Shown here: positions 15,689-23,920 of the stretch, one piece after another
Layout: each line of letters starts with the position of its first letter
Position numbering within the stretch: position 1 is the first letter of the stretch
Assembly: GCF_002414845.1 (NCBI RefSeq)
Contig: NZ_DIAX01000060.1
Span: 1-26,652, forward strand
Reading direction: 5' to 3'
DNA: 26,652 nucleotides
From: Gordonia sp. UBA5067
GTDB taxonomy: Bacteria; Actinomycetota; Actinomycetes; Mycobacteriales; Mycobacteriaceae
Notes under the pieces: generated by a model
What the model was told of the DNA's origin: nothing
The model's input: the letters and a program-made list of their open reading frames with translations, nothing else
The model's database searches: none
Program-made: the position numbers and the translations under genes

Positions 15689-17395
15689 TCAGACCAGTCG
15701 GCGGGCGCTACCCGCGCTCGCTGGCGGCACCAGGGCCAGGGTGCGGGCACCAATGAGGGAGCGCAGCTCCGCGGTGCTGGTGATGGCGCTTGCGAGCCAG
15801 CCGCCGGCCCCGTCCGGACACACCGGTACGACGCGCCACAGATCGGGGTGCGCCACCGCGGCGGCATCGAGCACCGAGAGGTACTCGGGGGGCCCCGGCC
15901 GGGCGCCGAGCAGTGCGTCGCGCAGCGTCGGGACACACAGGGCCGCGCCGGCGACGGCGGCGACCGGGTTGCCGCCGAGGCCCAGCAGCACACCACCATC
16001 GGGGAGGGCGGCGATGAGCAACGACCCCCCCGGCCGCAGCGGAAGGCCGTCGATAAGGAGTCGGGCGCCGATCCGGGCCAGGGCCGCGCGCAGGTGATCG
16101 GCCGCCCCGCGCCCCGTCGCACCGATGACGACGACCAGCTCGCCGGGGGGTCGATCGGGGCCGAGCGCGCCGGCCAGCGCCGCGGGGGAATCGGGCAGAT
16201 GCGCCCCATGGGCGACGCGTGCGCCGAAGCCGCTCAGCAGGGTCGCCACCGGTGGAGAGGCGGTATCGGTGATGCCCGACGCCGTCGGCGAGCCGACCTC
16301 GTCGCCGGAGGTGTGCACGGTGGCGCGCAACGGCCCGCGCACCACGAGCCGGGCGACTCCGGCGCCGCGAGCGGTGCCGATCAGCGCCGCGTCGACGGTC
16401 GTCCCGGCGGCGGCGAGCACGTCGCCCACCGCCCACGAACTGCCCCGGCGGCGGGTGTCGTCCCGGCCGGATCTGGTGCTCGTCAGCACCGAGCCGTCCG
16501 ATCGGGCCGCCACCTCTTCGTGGCGGATGACCCGGTCGGCACCGGGTGGCAGTGCCGCGCCGGTGGCAATCGACACCGCCGTGCCGGGCTCGGTCAGCGG
16601 CTGGCCGTCGTGGCCGGCCCGCACCGCCGATCCGACCAGGCGCCACGGGCCGCTGCCGCGGACCGCGTAACCGTCCATCGCCGCGGTGTCGAAGGCGGGG
16701 AAGGCGACCGCGGCCCGCAGCGGTTCGGCCAGGACCGCGCCCGCGGACTCGTCGACACCGGTGTGGCGCGGAGCCGCCGGATCAAGGTCGGTGGCCGCGG
16801 CGGCCAGCGCCGCCACCGGATCGGCGTGCCGTCGAGCGGCCGCGAGATCCTCGGGTGTGTCGACGTCGGCGATCCCGCTCAGCCGCATGGTCTCCGCATC
16901 GTCGGGGATCAGTGAGCGCATCGAGGCATGGGCCGTGCGCAAGGCCGTGCGCAACGCCGCGGCGCGCCACACGCCGACGAGGTACTGCGGCCGGTTGTCA
17001 TCGTCGAGTGCCAGCACCACGGGGGCCCCGACATCGGCGCGCCGGGCGGCGAGGGCGTCGATGTGCTCGGCGGTCAAGAACGGGAGGTCGGCGGCCAGGA
17101 CCGCGACAGCGCAGTCGTCGGGAACGTCCTCCAGCACGGCGGCACCGGCGGCCACCGCGGCCACCGGGCCGGCGAACGGAGGGTTCTCGCGGGTGCGTTG
17201 CACCCGCGCGGGCAGGTCTCGATCGGGCCCGACCACCACGATCTGCTCGGCGTGCGGGACGGCGGCAAGCGCGATGTCGATCAGCCGGCGGCCTCCGACG
17301 AGGGATGCCGGCTTGTCGGCCCCGGCCAGCCGCCGGGCCCGACCGCCGGCCAGGATGATGGCGGCGAGGCGCGCAGGCGTACTCGGCTGGTCCAC
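15689..17395 (-). CDS. MobA-MoeA fusion: molybdenum cofactor guanylyltransferase-like plus molybdotransferase-like protein
   Basis: This 568-residue protein joins two cofactor-maturation domains. Residues about 10-190 are MobA-like: LAGGRARRLAGADKP holds the nucleotide-binding loop and Lys28, and AADLPFL holds the likely metal-binding Asp103. Residues about 195-565 are MoeA-like: AFDTAAMDGYAVRG near 240, ATGAALPPGADRVIRHEE near 280, then SGDEVGSP and GLGGNPVAAVAG. Several MoeA motifs are altered: the TTGGVS loop reads IGATGRGAADH, and PGNPVS reads GGNPVA. The start is a GTG at 17395; the open frame continuing to 18361 lies over the nitrate reductase gene and is spurious. It sits 38 bases after the nitrate reductase and before nirB, so it probably matures the MGD cofactor for the molybdoenzymes here. 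A canonical MoeA also exists at 520-1704. Confidence 0.88.
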   Translation of the reverse strand: MDQPSTPARLAAIILAGGRARRLAGADKPASLVGGRRLIDIALAAVPHAEQIVVVGPDRDLPARVQRTRENPPFAGPVAAVAAGAAVLEDVPDDCAVAVLAADLPFLTAEHIDALAARRADVGAPVVLALDDDNRPQYLVGVWRAAALRTALRTAHASMRSLIPDDAETMRLSGIADVDTPEDLAAARRHADPVAALAAAATDLDPAAPRHTGVDESAGAVLAEPLRAAVAFPAFDTAAMDGYAVRGSGPWRLVGSAVRAGHDGQPLTEPGTAVSIATGAALPPGADRVIRHEEVAARSDGSVLTSTRSGRDDTRRRGSSWAVGDVLAAAGTTVDAALIGTARGAGVARLVVRGPLRATVHTSGDEVGSPTASGITDTASPPVATLLSGFGARVAHGAHLPDSPAALAGALGPDRPPGELVVVIGATGRGAADHLRAALARIGARLLIDGLPLRPGGSLLIAALPDGGVLLGLGGNPVAAVAGAALCVPTLRDALLGARPGPPEYLSVLDAAAVAHPDLWRVVPVCPDGAGGWLASAITSTAELRSLIGARTLALVPPASAGSARRLV

Positions 17396-17413
17396 GCTGT
17401 CACCGTACTGGGT

Positions 17414-17432
17414 GGCGGCACCGATCGCCGCC
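17414..17432 (-). terminator. Small hairpin between the nitrate reductase and MobA-MoeA genes
   Basis: GGCGGC at 17414-17419 pairs with GCCGCC at 17427-17432 around a 7-base loop. It begins one base after the nitrate reductase stop codon in the 38-base gap. With only six pairs and no T-run it is weak. It could attenuate read-through or protect the upstream mRNA end rather than fully terminate. Confidence 0.25.
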
Positions 17433-17433
17433 G

Positions 17434-20400
17434 CTAATACACGTCGCGCACATAGCGGGCCTCGGCGGCGAGGGCGGCGACGTAGGAGTCGGCCATCCGC
17501 GGGGACATGCGCCCGTGCTCGGCGACGATCTCGCGCAAGGCCACGTCGACGTCGCGCGCCATCTGACCGGCGTCCCCGCACACGTAGACGTGCGCGCCGC
17601 GATGAATCCAGTCCCACACCTCGCCGGCGCTGGCGCGCATCCGGTCCTGCACATAGACCTTCTGCTCTTGATCCCGGGAGAAGGCCAGATCGAGTTTCGT
17701 GAGCACCCCGGCGGAGGTCAGGTCGGCGAGTTCGTCGCGGTACAGGAAGTCGGTCGACTCGTGGCGCTCGCCGAAGAACAGCCAGTTCGGGCCGCTCGCC
17801 CCGGTGGATGCCCGGTCGTGCAGGAAGCCGCGGAACGGGGCGATACCGGTGCCCGGTCCGACCATGATCATCGGAACCTCGCCGTCGCTCGGTGGGCCGA
17901 ACCTTTTGTTCGGTGCGACGAAGACCCGCATCGCAGCGCCGGGATCGGAGTCGGCGAGGAACGCCGAGCAGACGCCGTGGCGTGTGGTGCCGGTCCCGAA
18001 CCGCACGGCGGAGACGGTGATCTCGACGCGGCCTGGATCTGACAGCGGTGAGGAGGAAATCGAATACAGGCGTGGAGTGAGCGGCTTGAGCACGGTCAGC
18101 CAGTCCGCCAGTGCAGCGCTCACCGGGTGCGTGGCCAGCAGGTCGACCGTTTGCCGGCCCCATGCCCAGGTGCGCAGATCGCCCGGGTGGTCGGCCAGTG
18201 CGGCGAACCCCGCGGCCGGATGGCGCTTGTGCAGGAGCCGCAGGAAGTCCGGGGTGATCCGGGTGATGTCGTAGTGATCGGTCAGCGCCTCGACGAGGGT
18301 GCGCCGCCGGCCGTCGACAATGACCGGTTCGTCGGCGTCGAGCCCGGTGCGGGCAAGCCACTCCTCGACGACGGCGGGCCTATTCGTCGGCCACACGCCG
18401 AGGGCGTCGCCGGCACTGTAGATCAGGGTGTCGTCGGGCAGTGTGAACGCGAACCGGCGCACCTCCTTGTCCGATTCGGCGGCGGTGAGCCGGACGTTCT
18501 CGATCAACTCGGTCTGCAGCGGATTCTTGCGCGAAAAGGATTCGGCCACCGCCTCGTCGAGGGCGTCGCCCGGGCCCGTGGGCCGGGTTACCGCTGCGGG
18601 GCCGGGCGTGCAGGCCAACGCCGTGAGAACTGCTTGCTGCCACAACGCCGCCTGCTCGGCGTAGTCGGGCTCACAGGAGACGCGGTCGGCGATGCGGGTG
18701 CCGCCGAGGTCGTGCAGGCGTGCATCCAGCTTGCGCGCGAACCCGCAGAAGTCGCCGTACGACGAGTCGCCGAACCCCAAAACCGAGTAGCGCAGATCGG
18801 CCAGCTCGTCGTCGGCTTCGACCGTGGCCAGGCAATCCCACAGCGCCACGCCGGAATCGGGGGCATCGCCATCGCCGGTAGACGCGACGACGAACAGCAC
18901 GTCACCGGTCAGCGCGTCGACCGAGACGTGATCGGCGCCCGCCTCCGTGACGGCGAACCCGGCGTCGACCAGGGTCGCAGTCAGGGTGGGGATGTATTCC
19001 TCGACGGTGCCGGTTTGCGACGCCCAGACGACGCGCACCGTGCGCTCGGTGGTGCCGGGTGACTGTGGCTGGCCGGTCCCGCTGTCCGCGAGGGGAACTC
19101 TCGAGAACACTCCGGCCAAGACACCGTCGATCCACGCCCGGGAAGTGGCCGAGAGTGGCGCATGTGCCGGTACCGTCGGCACCTGACCGGCGGGCGGGTT
19201 CGTCCGCAACCCCGCCAGTAAGCCGGTGAGATAGGCGCGCTCGGGTTCGGACAGGGTGACCGGCTCGTCGGTGGCCTGCGAGCCGAAGGCGGTCACCAGG
19301 AGGCTGGCGGTGTCGGACACGGGCGCTCCCGGGGACTGGGTGATTGGGGTTTGGGCGGGCGGTCCCGGGGCGAGTGGTGCCGGGGACAGGGCGACCGCGC
19401 ACGCCTTGAACTCCGGTTGCAGCGAGTCCGGGTCGACGGCATCGTTGGTGACGGCGTTGATCGCCAGGCCCGCGCCCGCGGCGTCGGCGAAGTGCATGGG
19501 GACGAAGCAGGTGCCGGCGGTGATCGTGTCGGTGACCACCGCTGGCGCGAACGCAACCCCGCGCCGAGACCGGATTTCCACGCGATCACCGTCGGCGATG
19601 CCCAGGCGCTGCGCGTCGGCCGGGTTGATCTCCACGAAGGTCGACGGGTTGAGCTTCATGAGCTTGGCGACTTTGCCGGTCTTGGTCATCGTGTGCCACT
19701 GGTGCGCCAGGCGTCCGGTGGTGAGCGTCAGCGGGTAGTCGTCGTCGGGGAGCTCGGCGGGGGGGAGGTAGGGGCGGGCGAAGAACTGGGCGCGCCGGCT
19801 CGGGGTGGCGAACGCCAGGCGCGGGGTGTGGCCGTGGTCGTCGATAAAGAGGGCTTGGCTCACACCGTCATTGAGGTAGCGAATCGGGTTGCGGTCGGGC
19901 GCGCCCGGTGCAGCCGGCCACTGCACCGGTCCGCCGCGCAACCGCGCGTAGTCGACGCCGCGCAGGTCCCACCCGGTTCGGGGGTTGTGGAAGCCGGCGA
20001 TCTCGTCGAAGACCGCAGCGGCATCGGGGAAGTCGAAGCCGTCGACGAAGCCCATCTGCTGGGCGACCCGGCAGATCAACTGCCAGTCGGGCAGAGCCTG
20101 GCCGGGGGCCCGCAGCAGCGGTGCCGTGAGGGTGAGGTTCCGCTCGGAGTTGATCATGACGCCCTCGGACTCCGACCACAGGGCGGCCGGAAGGACGACG
20201 TCGGCGTACGCGGCCGTCTCGACACCGGTGAAAGCGTCCTGGACGACGACGAATTCGGCGTTCTGCAGGCCAGCGATCACTTTGGCGCGGTTGGCCATGG
20301 AGGCGACGGGGTTGGTGCAGATGACCCACAGGGCTTTGATCCTGCCATCGGTGAGAGCTTCGAAGAGGTCGACGGTGCCGCCACCGACATTGGTGTGCAA

Positions 20401-21534
20401 CGTGCCGGGCGGGATGTTCCACCGGTGCTCGACTTCGGCGCGTTGCGCAGGATCGAGGACAGCGCGTTGTCCCGGCAGCCCCGGCCCCATGTATCCCATC
20501 TCGCGCCCGCCCATCGCGTTGGGCTGACCGGTTAGCGAGAACGGCCCGCTGCCGGTGCGGCAGATCGCGCCGGTCGCCAGATGCAGGTTGCACAGGGCAT
20601 TGGTGTGCCAGGTGCCGTGGATGGACTGGTTGAGTCCCATCGTCCATAGGCTCACCCAGTTCTTCGCCCCACCGATCCATTCCGCCGCTTGCCGAAGCGA
20701 ATCCTCGGCGATGCCGGTGATCGTCGATACCCGGTCGGCCGGGTAGTCGGCCAGCAATGGGGTCATAGCGTCGAATCCGTCGGTGAACTCGGCGATGAAC
20801 TGATCGTCGGTTGCGTCGGCGTCGACGATGAGCCGCAGGAGCCCGTTGAGCAGGGCCATGTCGGTGCCCGGACGCACCGGCAGATAGAGGTCGGCCTTCG
20901 CAGCGGTGGCGGTACGGCGCGGATCGACGACGATGAGCTTCGCGCCCTGCTTGACCCGGTCCATCATCCGCAGGAACAAGATGGGATGACAGTCGGCCAT
21001 GTTGGCGCCGATCACCAGGAAGACGTCGGCGTGGTCTAGGTCGTCGTAGCTGCCCGGCGGCCCGTCGGCGCCCAGCGACTGCTTGTAGCCGGTGCCGGCG
21101 CTGGCCATGCACAGCCGCGAGTTCGATTCGATGAGGTTGGTGCCGAAGTAGCCTTTGCTCAGTTTGTTCGCCAGGTATTGCGCTTCGAGCGACATCTGTC
21201 CGGAGACGTAGAACGCCACCGCGTCGTCGCCGTGCTTCTCGCGAATCGCGGTGAACCGGTGCGCGACCTCGGTGATCGCCGCGTCAACATCAACCGGGGC
21301 CTGCTCGTCGTCGCGGGTCTCCCGGCGCAGCGCGGTGGTGAGGCGCCCGGGTGCGTTGAGCAGGTCGGCCGTCGTGTTCCCCTTGGTGCACAACCGGCCC
21401 CGGTTGGCCGGATGAGTCGGTGTTCCCTTCGCGCTGGCGACGGCGGTGTCCGTTGCGGTCAGCGTGAGCCCGCAGCCCACACCGCAATAGCCGCAGACGG
21501 TGTCCACGGTCGTCGGCAAGGCGGGCGACTCCAT
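17434..21534 (-). CDS. nasN: Assimilatory nitrate reductase fused to a CysJ-like diflavin reductase
   Basis: This 1366-residue fusion should take electrons from NADPH through FAD and FMN to a molybdenum site that reduces nitrate to nitrite. Residues about 1-690 are the molybdopterin reductase: the [4Fe-4S] motif C14-x2-C17-x3-C21 with C49, then SNSRLCMASAG with the probable Mo ligand C142, and a molydop-binding domain from about 590. A Pro-rich linker follows, and a CysJ-like N-terminal helix region lies near 765-815. The flavodoxin domain starts near 832 (VRVVWASQTGTVEEY), with STGDGDAPDSG and GFGDSSYGDFCGFA. The FAD/NADPH part runs from about 1000 to the end, with RLYSISSSPL, GPGTGIAPFRGFL and YVCGDAGQMARDV, ending in RDVY. 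Such fusions are annotated in actinobacteria as bifunctional nitrate reductase/sulfite reductase flavoprotein. Equating it with mycobacterial NasN is inference. Confidence 0.93.
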   Translation of the reverse strand: MESPALPTTVDTVCGYCGVGCGLTLTATDTAVASAKGTPTHPANRGRLCTKGNTTADLLNAPGRLTTALRRETRDDEQAPVDVDAAITEVAHRFTAIREKHGDDAVAFYVSGQMSLEAQYLANKLSKGYFGTNLIESNSRLCMASAGTGYKQSLGADGPPGSYDDLDHADVFLVIGANMADCHPILFLRMMDRVKQGAKLIVVDPRRTATAAKADLYLPVRPGTDMALLNGLLRLIVDADATDDQFIAEFTDGFDAMTPLLADYPADRVSTITGIAEDSLRQAAEWIGGAKNWVSLWTMGLNQSIHGTWHTNALCNLHLATGAICRTGSGPFSLTGQPNAMGGREMGYMGPGLPGQRAVLDPAQRAEVEHRWNIPPGTLHTNVGGGTVDLFEALTDGRIKALWVICTNPVASMANRAKVIAGLQNAEFVVVQDAFTGVETAAYADVVLPAALWSESEGVMINSERNLTLTAPLLRAPGQALPDWQLICRVAQQMGFVDGFDFPDAAAVFDEIAGFHNPRTGWDLRGVDYARLRGGPVQWPAAPGAPDRNPIRYLNDGVSQALFIDDHGHTPRLAFATPSRRAQFFARPYLPPAELPDDDYPLTLTTGRLAHQWHTMTKTGKVAKLMKLNPSTFVEINPADAQRLGIADGDRVEIRSRRGVAFAPAVVTDTITAGTCFVPMHFADAAGAGLAINAVTNDAVDPDSLQPEFKACAVALSPAPLAPGPPAQTPITQSPGAPVSDTASLLVTAFGSQATDEPVTLSEPERAYLTGLLAGLRTNPPAGQVPTVPAHAPLSATSRAWIDGVLAGVFSRVPLADSGTGQPQSPGTTERTVRVVWASQTGTVEEYIPTLTATLVDAGFAVTEAGADHVSVDALTGDVLFVVASTGDGDAPDSGVALWDCLATVEADDELADLRYSVLGFGDSSYGDFCGFARKLDARLHDLGGTRIADRVSCEPDYAEQAALWQQAVLTALACTPGPAAVTRPTGPGDALDEAVAESFSRKNPLQTELIENVRLTAAESDKEVRRFAFTLPDDTLIYSAGDALGVWPTNRPAVVEEWLARTGLDADEPVIVDGRRRTLVEALTDHYDITRITPDFLRLLHKRHPAAGFAALADHPGDLRTWAWGRQTVDLLATHPVSAALADWLTVLKPLTPRLYSISSSPLSDPGRVEITVSAVRFGTGTTRHGVCSAFLADSDPGAAMRVFVAPNKRFGPPSDGEVPMIMVGPGTGIAPFRGFLHDRASTGASGPNWLFFGERHESTDFLYRDELADLTSAGVLTKLDLAFSRDQEQKVYVQDRMRASAGEVWDWIHRGAHVYVCGDAGQMARDVDVALREIVAEHGRMSPRMADSYVAALAAEARYVRDVY

Positions 21535-21556
21535 GTGCCCATCGTCGGTGCGGACT

Positions 21557-21583
21557 GTTTCTGGGCGGTGGGCGCACTGTTAC
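21557..21583 (-). promoter_or_regulatory. Candidate nitrogen-regulator site before the nitrate reductase gene
   Basis: On the minus strand GTAAC (21579-21583) and GAAAC (21557-21561) are exactly 22 bases apart, two helical turns, with CCCAC in the middle position. GTNAC and GNAAC at 11-base steps are GlnR half-sites, but the central one is poor. GGCAACAC lies further upstream at 21601-21608, echoing the narK and nirB elements. The site is only 22-49 bases before the ATG, unusually close for an activator. Confidence 0.25.
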
Positions 21584-21655
21584 GTGCGGATCAACTCGCT
21601 GTGTTGCCGGCCACAGATGCAGCCGGCCCGCACCTGGCGGGCGGCCGTGTCTTGG

Positions 21656-21729
21656 TGCCCCCGGCAGGAATCGAACCTGCGACCTAGAGATTAGAAGGCT
21701 CTTGCTCTATCCAACTGAGCTACGGAGGC
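21656..21729 (-). tRNA. tRNA-Arg (anticodon UCU)
   Basis: The 74-base minus-strand sequence folds as a full cloverleaf. The acceptor is GCCTCCG/CGGGGGC with one T-G pair, the D stem is GCTC/GAGC, the anticodon loop is CTTCTAA giving UCU, and the T arm is GCAGG-TTCGATT-CCTGC. The discriminator is A and no CCA is encoded. The last anticodon-stem pair is a C-T mismatch, a small oddity. It lies 121 bases upstream of the nitrate reductase gene on the same strand and is divergent from copD-ctaG. Confidence 0.95.
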
Positions 21730-21787
21730 TGGCGGCCCGTGGGCCGCTGCGAGTATATCCAGCGCGGCCCGGGATTTCGCCGATCAC

Positions 21788-21793
21788 TAGGCT
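21788..21793 (+). promoter_or_regulatory. Candidate -10 box of copD-ctaG (leaderless)
   Basis: TAGGCT (TANNNT) is followed by 6 bases and the ATG at 21800. The intervening GGAGCC is too close to act as a standard ribosome binding site. This fits a leaderless transcript starting at the ATG, about 60 bases from the divergent tRNA 5' end. Confidence 0.45.
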
Positions 21794-21799
21794 GGAGCC

Positions 21800-23806
21800 A
21801 TGATCCGGCATGACGAGATGGACGATCGTGGCTCGACGGTTCGGGTGCTCGCCACGATCCTCGCCGTGGTCGCCGGCGGTTTCGCCATCGCCGTGTTCCT
21901 GCCATCGGCGCCGACCGCCCGTGCACTCCTGGGACTGCGCGATCCGGGCGGCGTCACCACCTACGGGGTTCCCGCGGTCACCGCAATCGGATACGTGGCG
22001 GTCGCGCTGGCCGTCGGGTCGGCGTTGTTTGCCGCCTTCTTCGTGCCGCCGCAGTCGGATGGCCTGCTCGATATCGGCGGCTACCGGGCGATGCGCTGGG
22101 CGGGGAGGTTCTTCGCGGCGTGGGTGATGTGTTCGGTCACGATGACGGTGCTGTCCGTCTCGAACCTGGTGGGAAAGTCGGTCTGGCAACTGCTGTCGTC
22201 GGGAGACTTCTTCACCGCCTATTCAACGGTTTCCGATGCTCACACGTGGACCGTCACCGGAGTCCTCGCGCTCATTGCGATGGTGTTCGCCCGGGTGGGA
22301 ATGCACTGGGGCTATGTGTTCGGTGCGCTGCTCTTCGGCGTGTTGTCGCTGCTACCCCTGGCGCTGGCCGGCCACTCGGCGGCCGGCGGCAACCACGACC
22401 TCGCCGCCAACAGTCTTATCCTGCACATCATTGCCGCGGTGATCTGGTTCGGCGGATTGTTCGCCGTGGTCACCTACGCGTTGGCGAGTGGGCGGTGGCG
22501 GGCGCTGGCGGTGCGACGCTTCTCGCGGGTGGCATTCTGGCTCATCCTGGTCGTCGGGGTCTCCGGCGTGATCAACGCGGCGGTGCGGGTCAGCCTCGCG
22601 GACCTGTTCACCAGCACATACGGGTGGATTGTGGTGGCCAAGGTCGGTGCGCTGGGGGTGCTCGGGGCCCTGGGTGCCGTGCATCGTCGACGCACCATCG
22701 CCTCGCTGGATGAGGCACCGGACCCGCCGCGGTCGTTGTTCGTGCGCTTCGGCCTGGTCGAACTGCTCGTCTTCGCGATCACCTACGGCATCGCGGTGGC
22801 CCTGTCGCAGACACCGCCGCCGGCGGGCCGGGTGCGGCCCGATATCTCCCCGATGGAGGAGAAACTCGGATATCGACTCGATGGGCCGCCAACGGTGGCG
22901 CGGCTGGCTTTCGACTGGCGATTCGACCTGATCTTCGGCACGGCCGCGATTGTGCTGTGCGCGGTGTATCTGCGCGGCGTGTGGCGGTTGCGGCAGCGCG
23001 GTGACGCGTGGCCCCCCGGCCGCACAGTTGCCTGGGTGCTCGGCTGCGCGGCGTTGCTGGTGGCGACATCGTCGGGGCTGGGGCGCTACGCACCGGCGAT
23101 GTTCTCGGTTCACATGGGCAATCACATGATTCTGTCGATGCTGGCGCCGGTTCTGCTGGCGCTGGGCGGCCCGATCACGTTGGCGCTGCGAGCATTGCCC
23201 GTCGCCGGACGCGACAATCCGCCCGGACCACGCGAATGGGTGCAGTACGCCGTCACGAGCCCGGTCGCCCGCGTACTCGGAAATCCGGCGGTGGCCGTGG
23301 TGATGTTCGTCGGCAGTTTCTACGTCCTCTATCTCGGCGGGGTGTTCGACCTGGTGGCGCAATACCACGGCGCCCACCTGTTCATGAACTTCCACTTCCT
23401 GCTTTCGGGCTACCTGTTCTATTGGACGACTATCGGTGTCGACCATGCCCCGTATCGGCTCAAGCCCCTCGGGAAGTTGAGCATCGTGTGGGGGACGTTG
23501 CCGTTGCACGCGTTCTTCGGCGTCGTCTTGATGATGACTTCGACCATCATCGCCGGGGAGTACTACCGCGGGCTCATGTTGCCGTGGAATGCCGATCTCG
23601 CTTCCGACCAGCGTGTTGGCGGCGGAATTGCCTGGGCCGCTGGAGAAATCCCACTGGTGCTCGTCATGGTCGCCCTGCTCTTCCAGTGGAGCCGTGAGGA
23701 TGACAAGGAGGCTCGGCGCTACGACCGCAACGCCGAGCGCGACGACGACGCGGAGCTGCGTGAGTACAACGAGATGCTGGCCACCTTGGGCAAGCACAAA
23801 CGGTAG
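21800..23806 (+). CDS. CopD-CtaG fusion: copper resistance/cytochrome c oxidase assembly membrane protein
   Basis: This 668-residue membrane protein joins an N-terminal CopD-like copper-import domain (about residues 10-330, eight or so hydrophobic segments) to a C-terminal caa3-type CtaG domain (about 345-640). CtaG hallmarks are MFSVHMGNHMILSMLAPVLLALG near residue 434 and HGAHLFMNFHFLLSGYLFYW near residue 523, with histidines that probably bind copper, then GVDHAPYR. The C-terminus is a charged cytoplasmic tail (EDDKEARRYDRNAERDDD). Mycobacterial Rv0102 has the same architecture and length. It probably delivers copper to cytochrome oxidase. The ATG at 21800 has a leaderless-type -10 box. 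It is not obviously linked to the molybdenum and nitrate genes. Confidence 0.92.
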   Translation: MIRHDEMDDRGSTVRVLATILAVVAGGFAIAVFLPSAPTARALLGLRDPGGVTTYGVPAVTAIGYVAVALAVGSALFAAFFVPPQSDGLLDIGGYRAMRWAGRFFAAWVMCSVTMTVLSVSNLVGKSVWQLLSSGDFFTAYSTVSDAHTWTVTGVLALIAMVFARVGMHWGYVFGALLFGVLSLLPLALAGHSAAGGNHDLAANSLILHIIAAVIWFGGLFAVVTYALASGRWRALAVRRFSRVAFWLILVVGVSGVINAAVRVSLADLFTSTYGWIVVAKVGALGVLGALGAVHRRRTIASLDEAPDPPRSLFVRFGLVELLVFAITYGIAVALSQTPPPAGRVRPDISPMEEKLGYRLDGPPTVARLAFDWRFDLIFGTAAIVLCAVYLRGVWRLRQRGDAWPPGRTVAWVLGCAALLVATSSGLGRYAPAMFSVHMGNHMILSMLAPVLLALGGPITLALRALPVAGRDNPPGPREWVQYAVTSPVARVLGNPAVAVVMFVGSFYVLYLGGVFDLVAQYHGAHLFMNFHFLLSGYLFYWTTIGVDHAPYRLKPLGKLSIVWGTLPLHAFFGVVLMMTSTIIAGEYYRGLMLPWNADLASDQRVGGGIAWAAGEIPLVLVMVALLFQWSREDDKEARRYDRNAERDDDAELREYNEMLATLGKHKR

Positions 23807-23834
23807 TTCTCCACAGCGGCCGAGTTCTCCACAG
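23805..23834 (+). repeat. Two 12-base direct repeats holding DnaA-box-like TTCTCCACA
   Basis: AGTTCTCCACAG occurs at 23805-23816 and again at 23823-23834, an 18-base period. Each copy holds TTCTCCACA, which matches the DnaA-box form TTNTCCACA. The first copy overlaps the copD-ctaG stop codon, and both precede ssbB by about 90-115 bases. They could be a DnaA-responsive site controlling ssbB, or a chance duplication. Confidence 0.5.
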
Positions 23835-23920
23835 ATGCCCGTGGCGGGACTGGTGGGGCAACCGGGCCGGCGGAGATGCTGGGAGTGATCGGATTTCATT
23901 CTCGGCTGGGGGAGGCCACC

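Noticed and set aside
15532..16209. N-terminal extension of NirB by about 226 residues
   Set aside because: It lies antiparallel in frame to nothing known, overlaps the MobA-MoeA gene on the same strand in another frame, and a strong AGGAGG marks the ATG at 15531.
17396..18361. Long N-terminal extension of the MobA-MoeA frame
   Set aside because: It overlaps the well-supported C-terminal reductase domain of the nitrate reductase on the same strand and is Arg-rich, as expected for a shadow frame.
21656..21729. tRNA-Arg as an integration site for a mobile element
   Set aside because: No integrase gene and no repeat of the tRNA 3' end was seen nearby.
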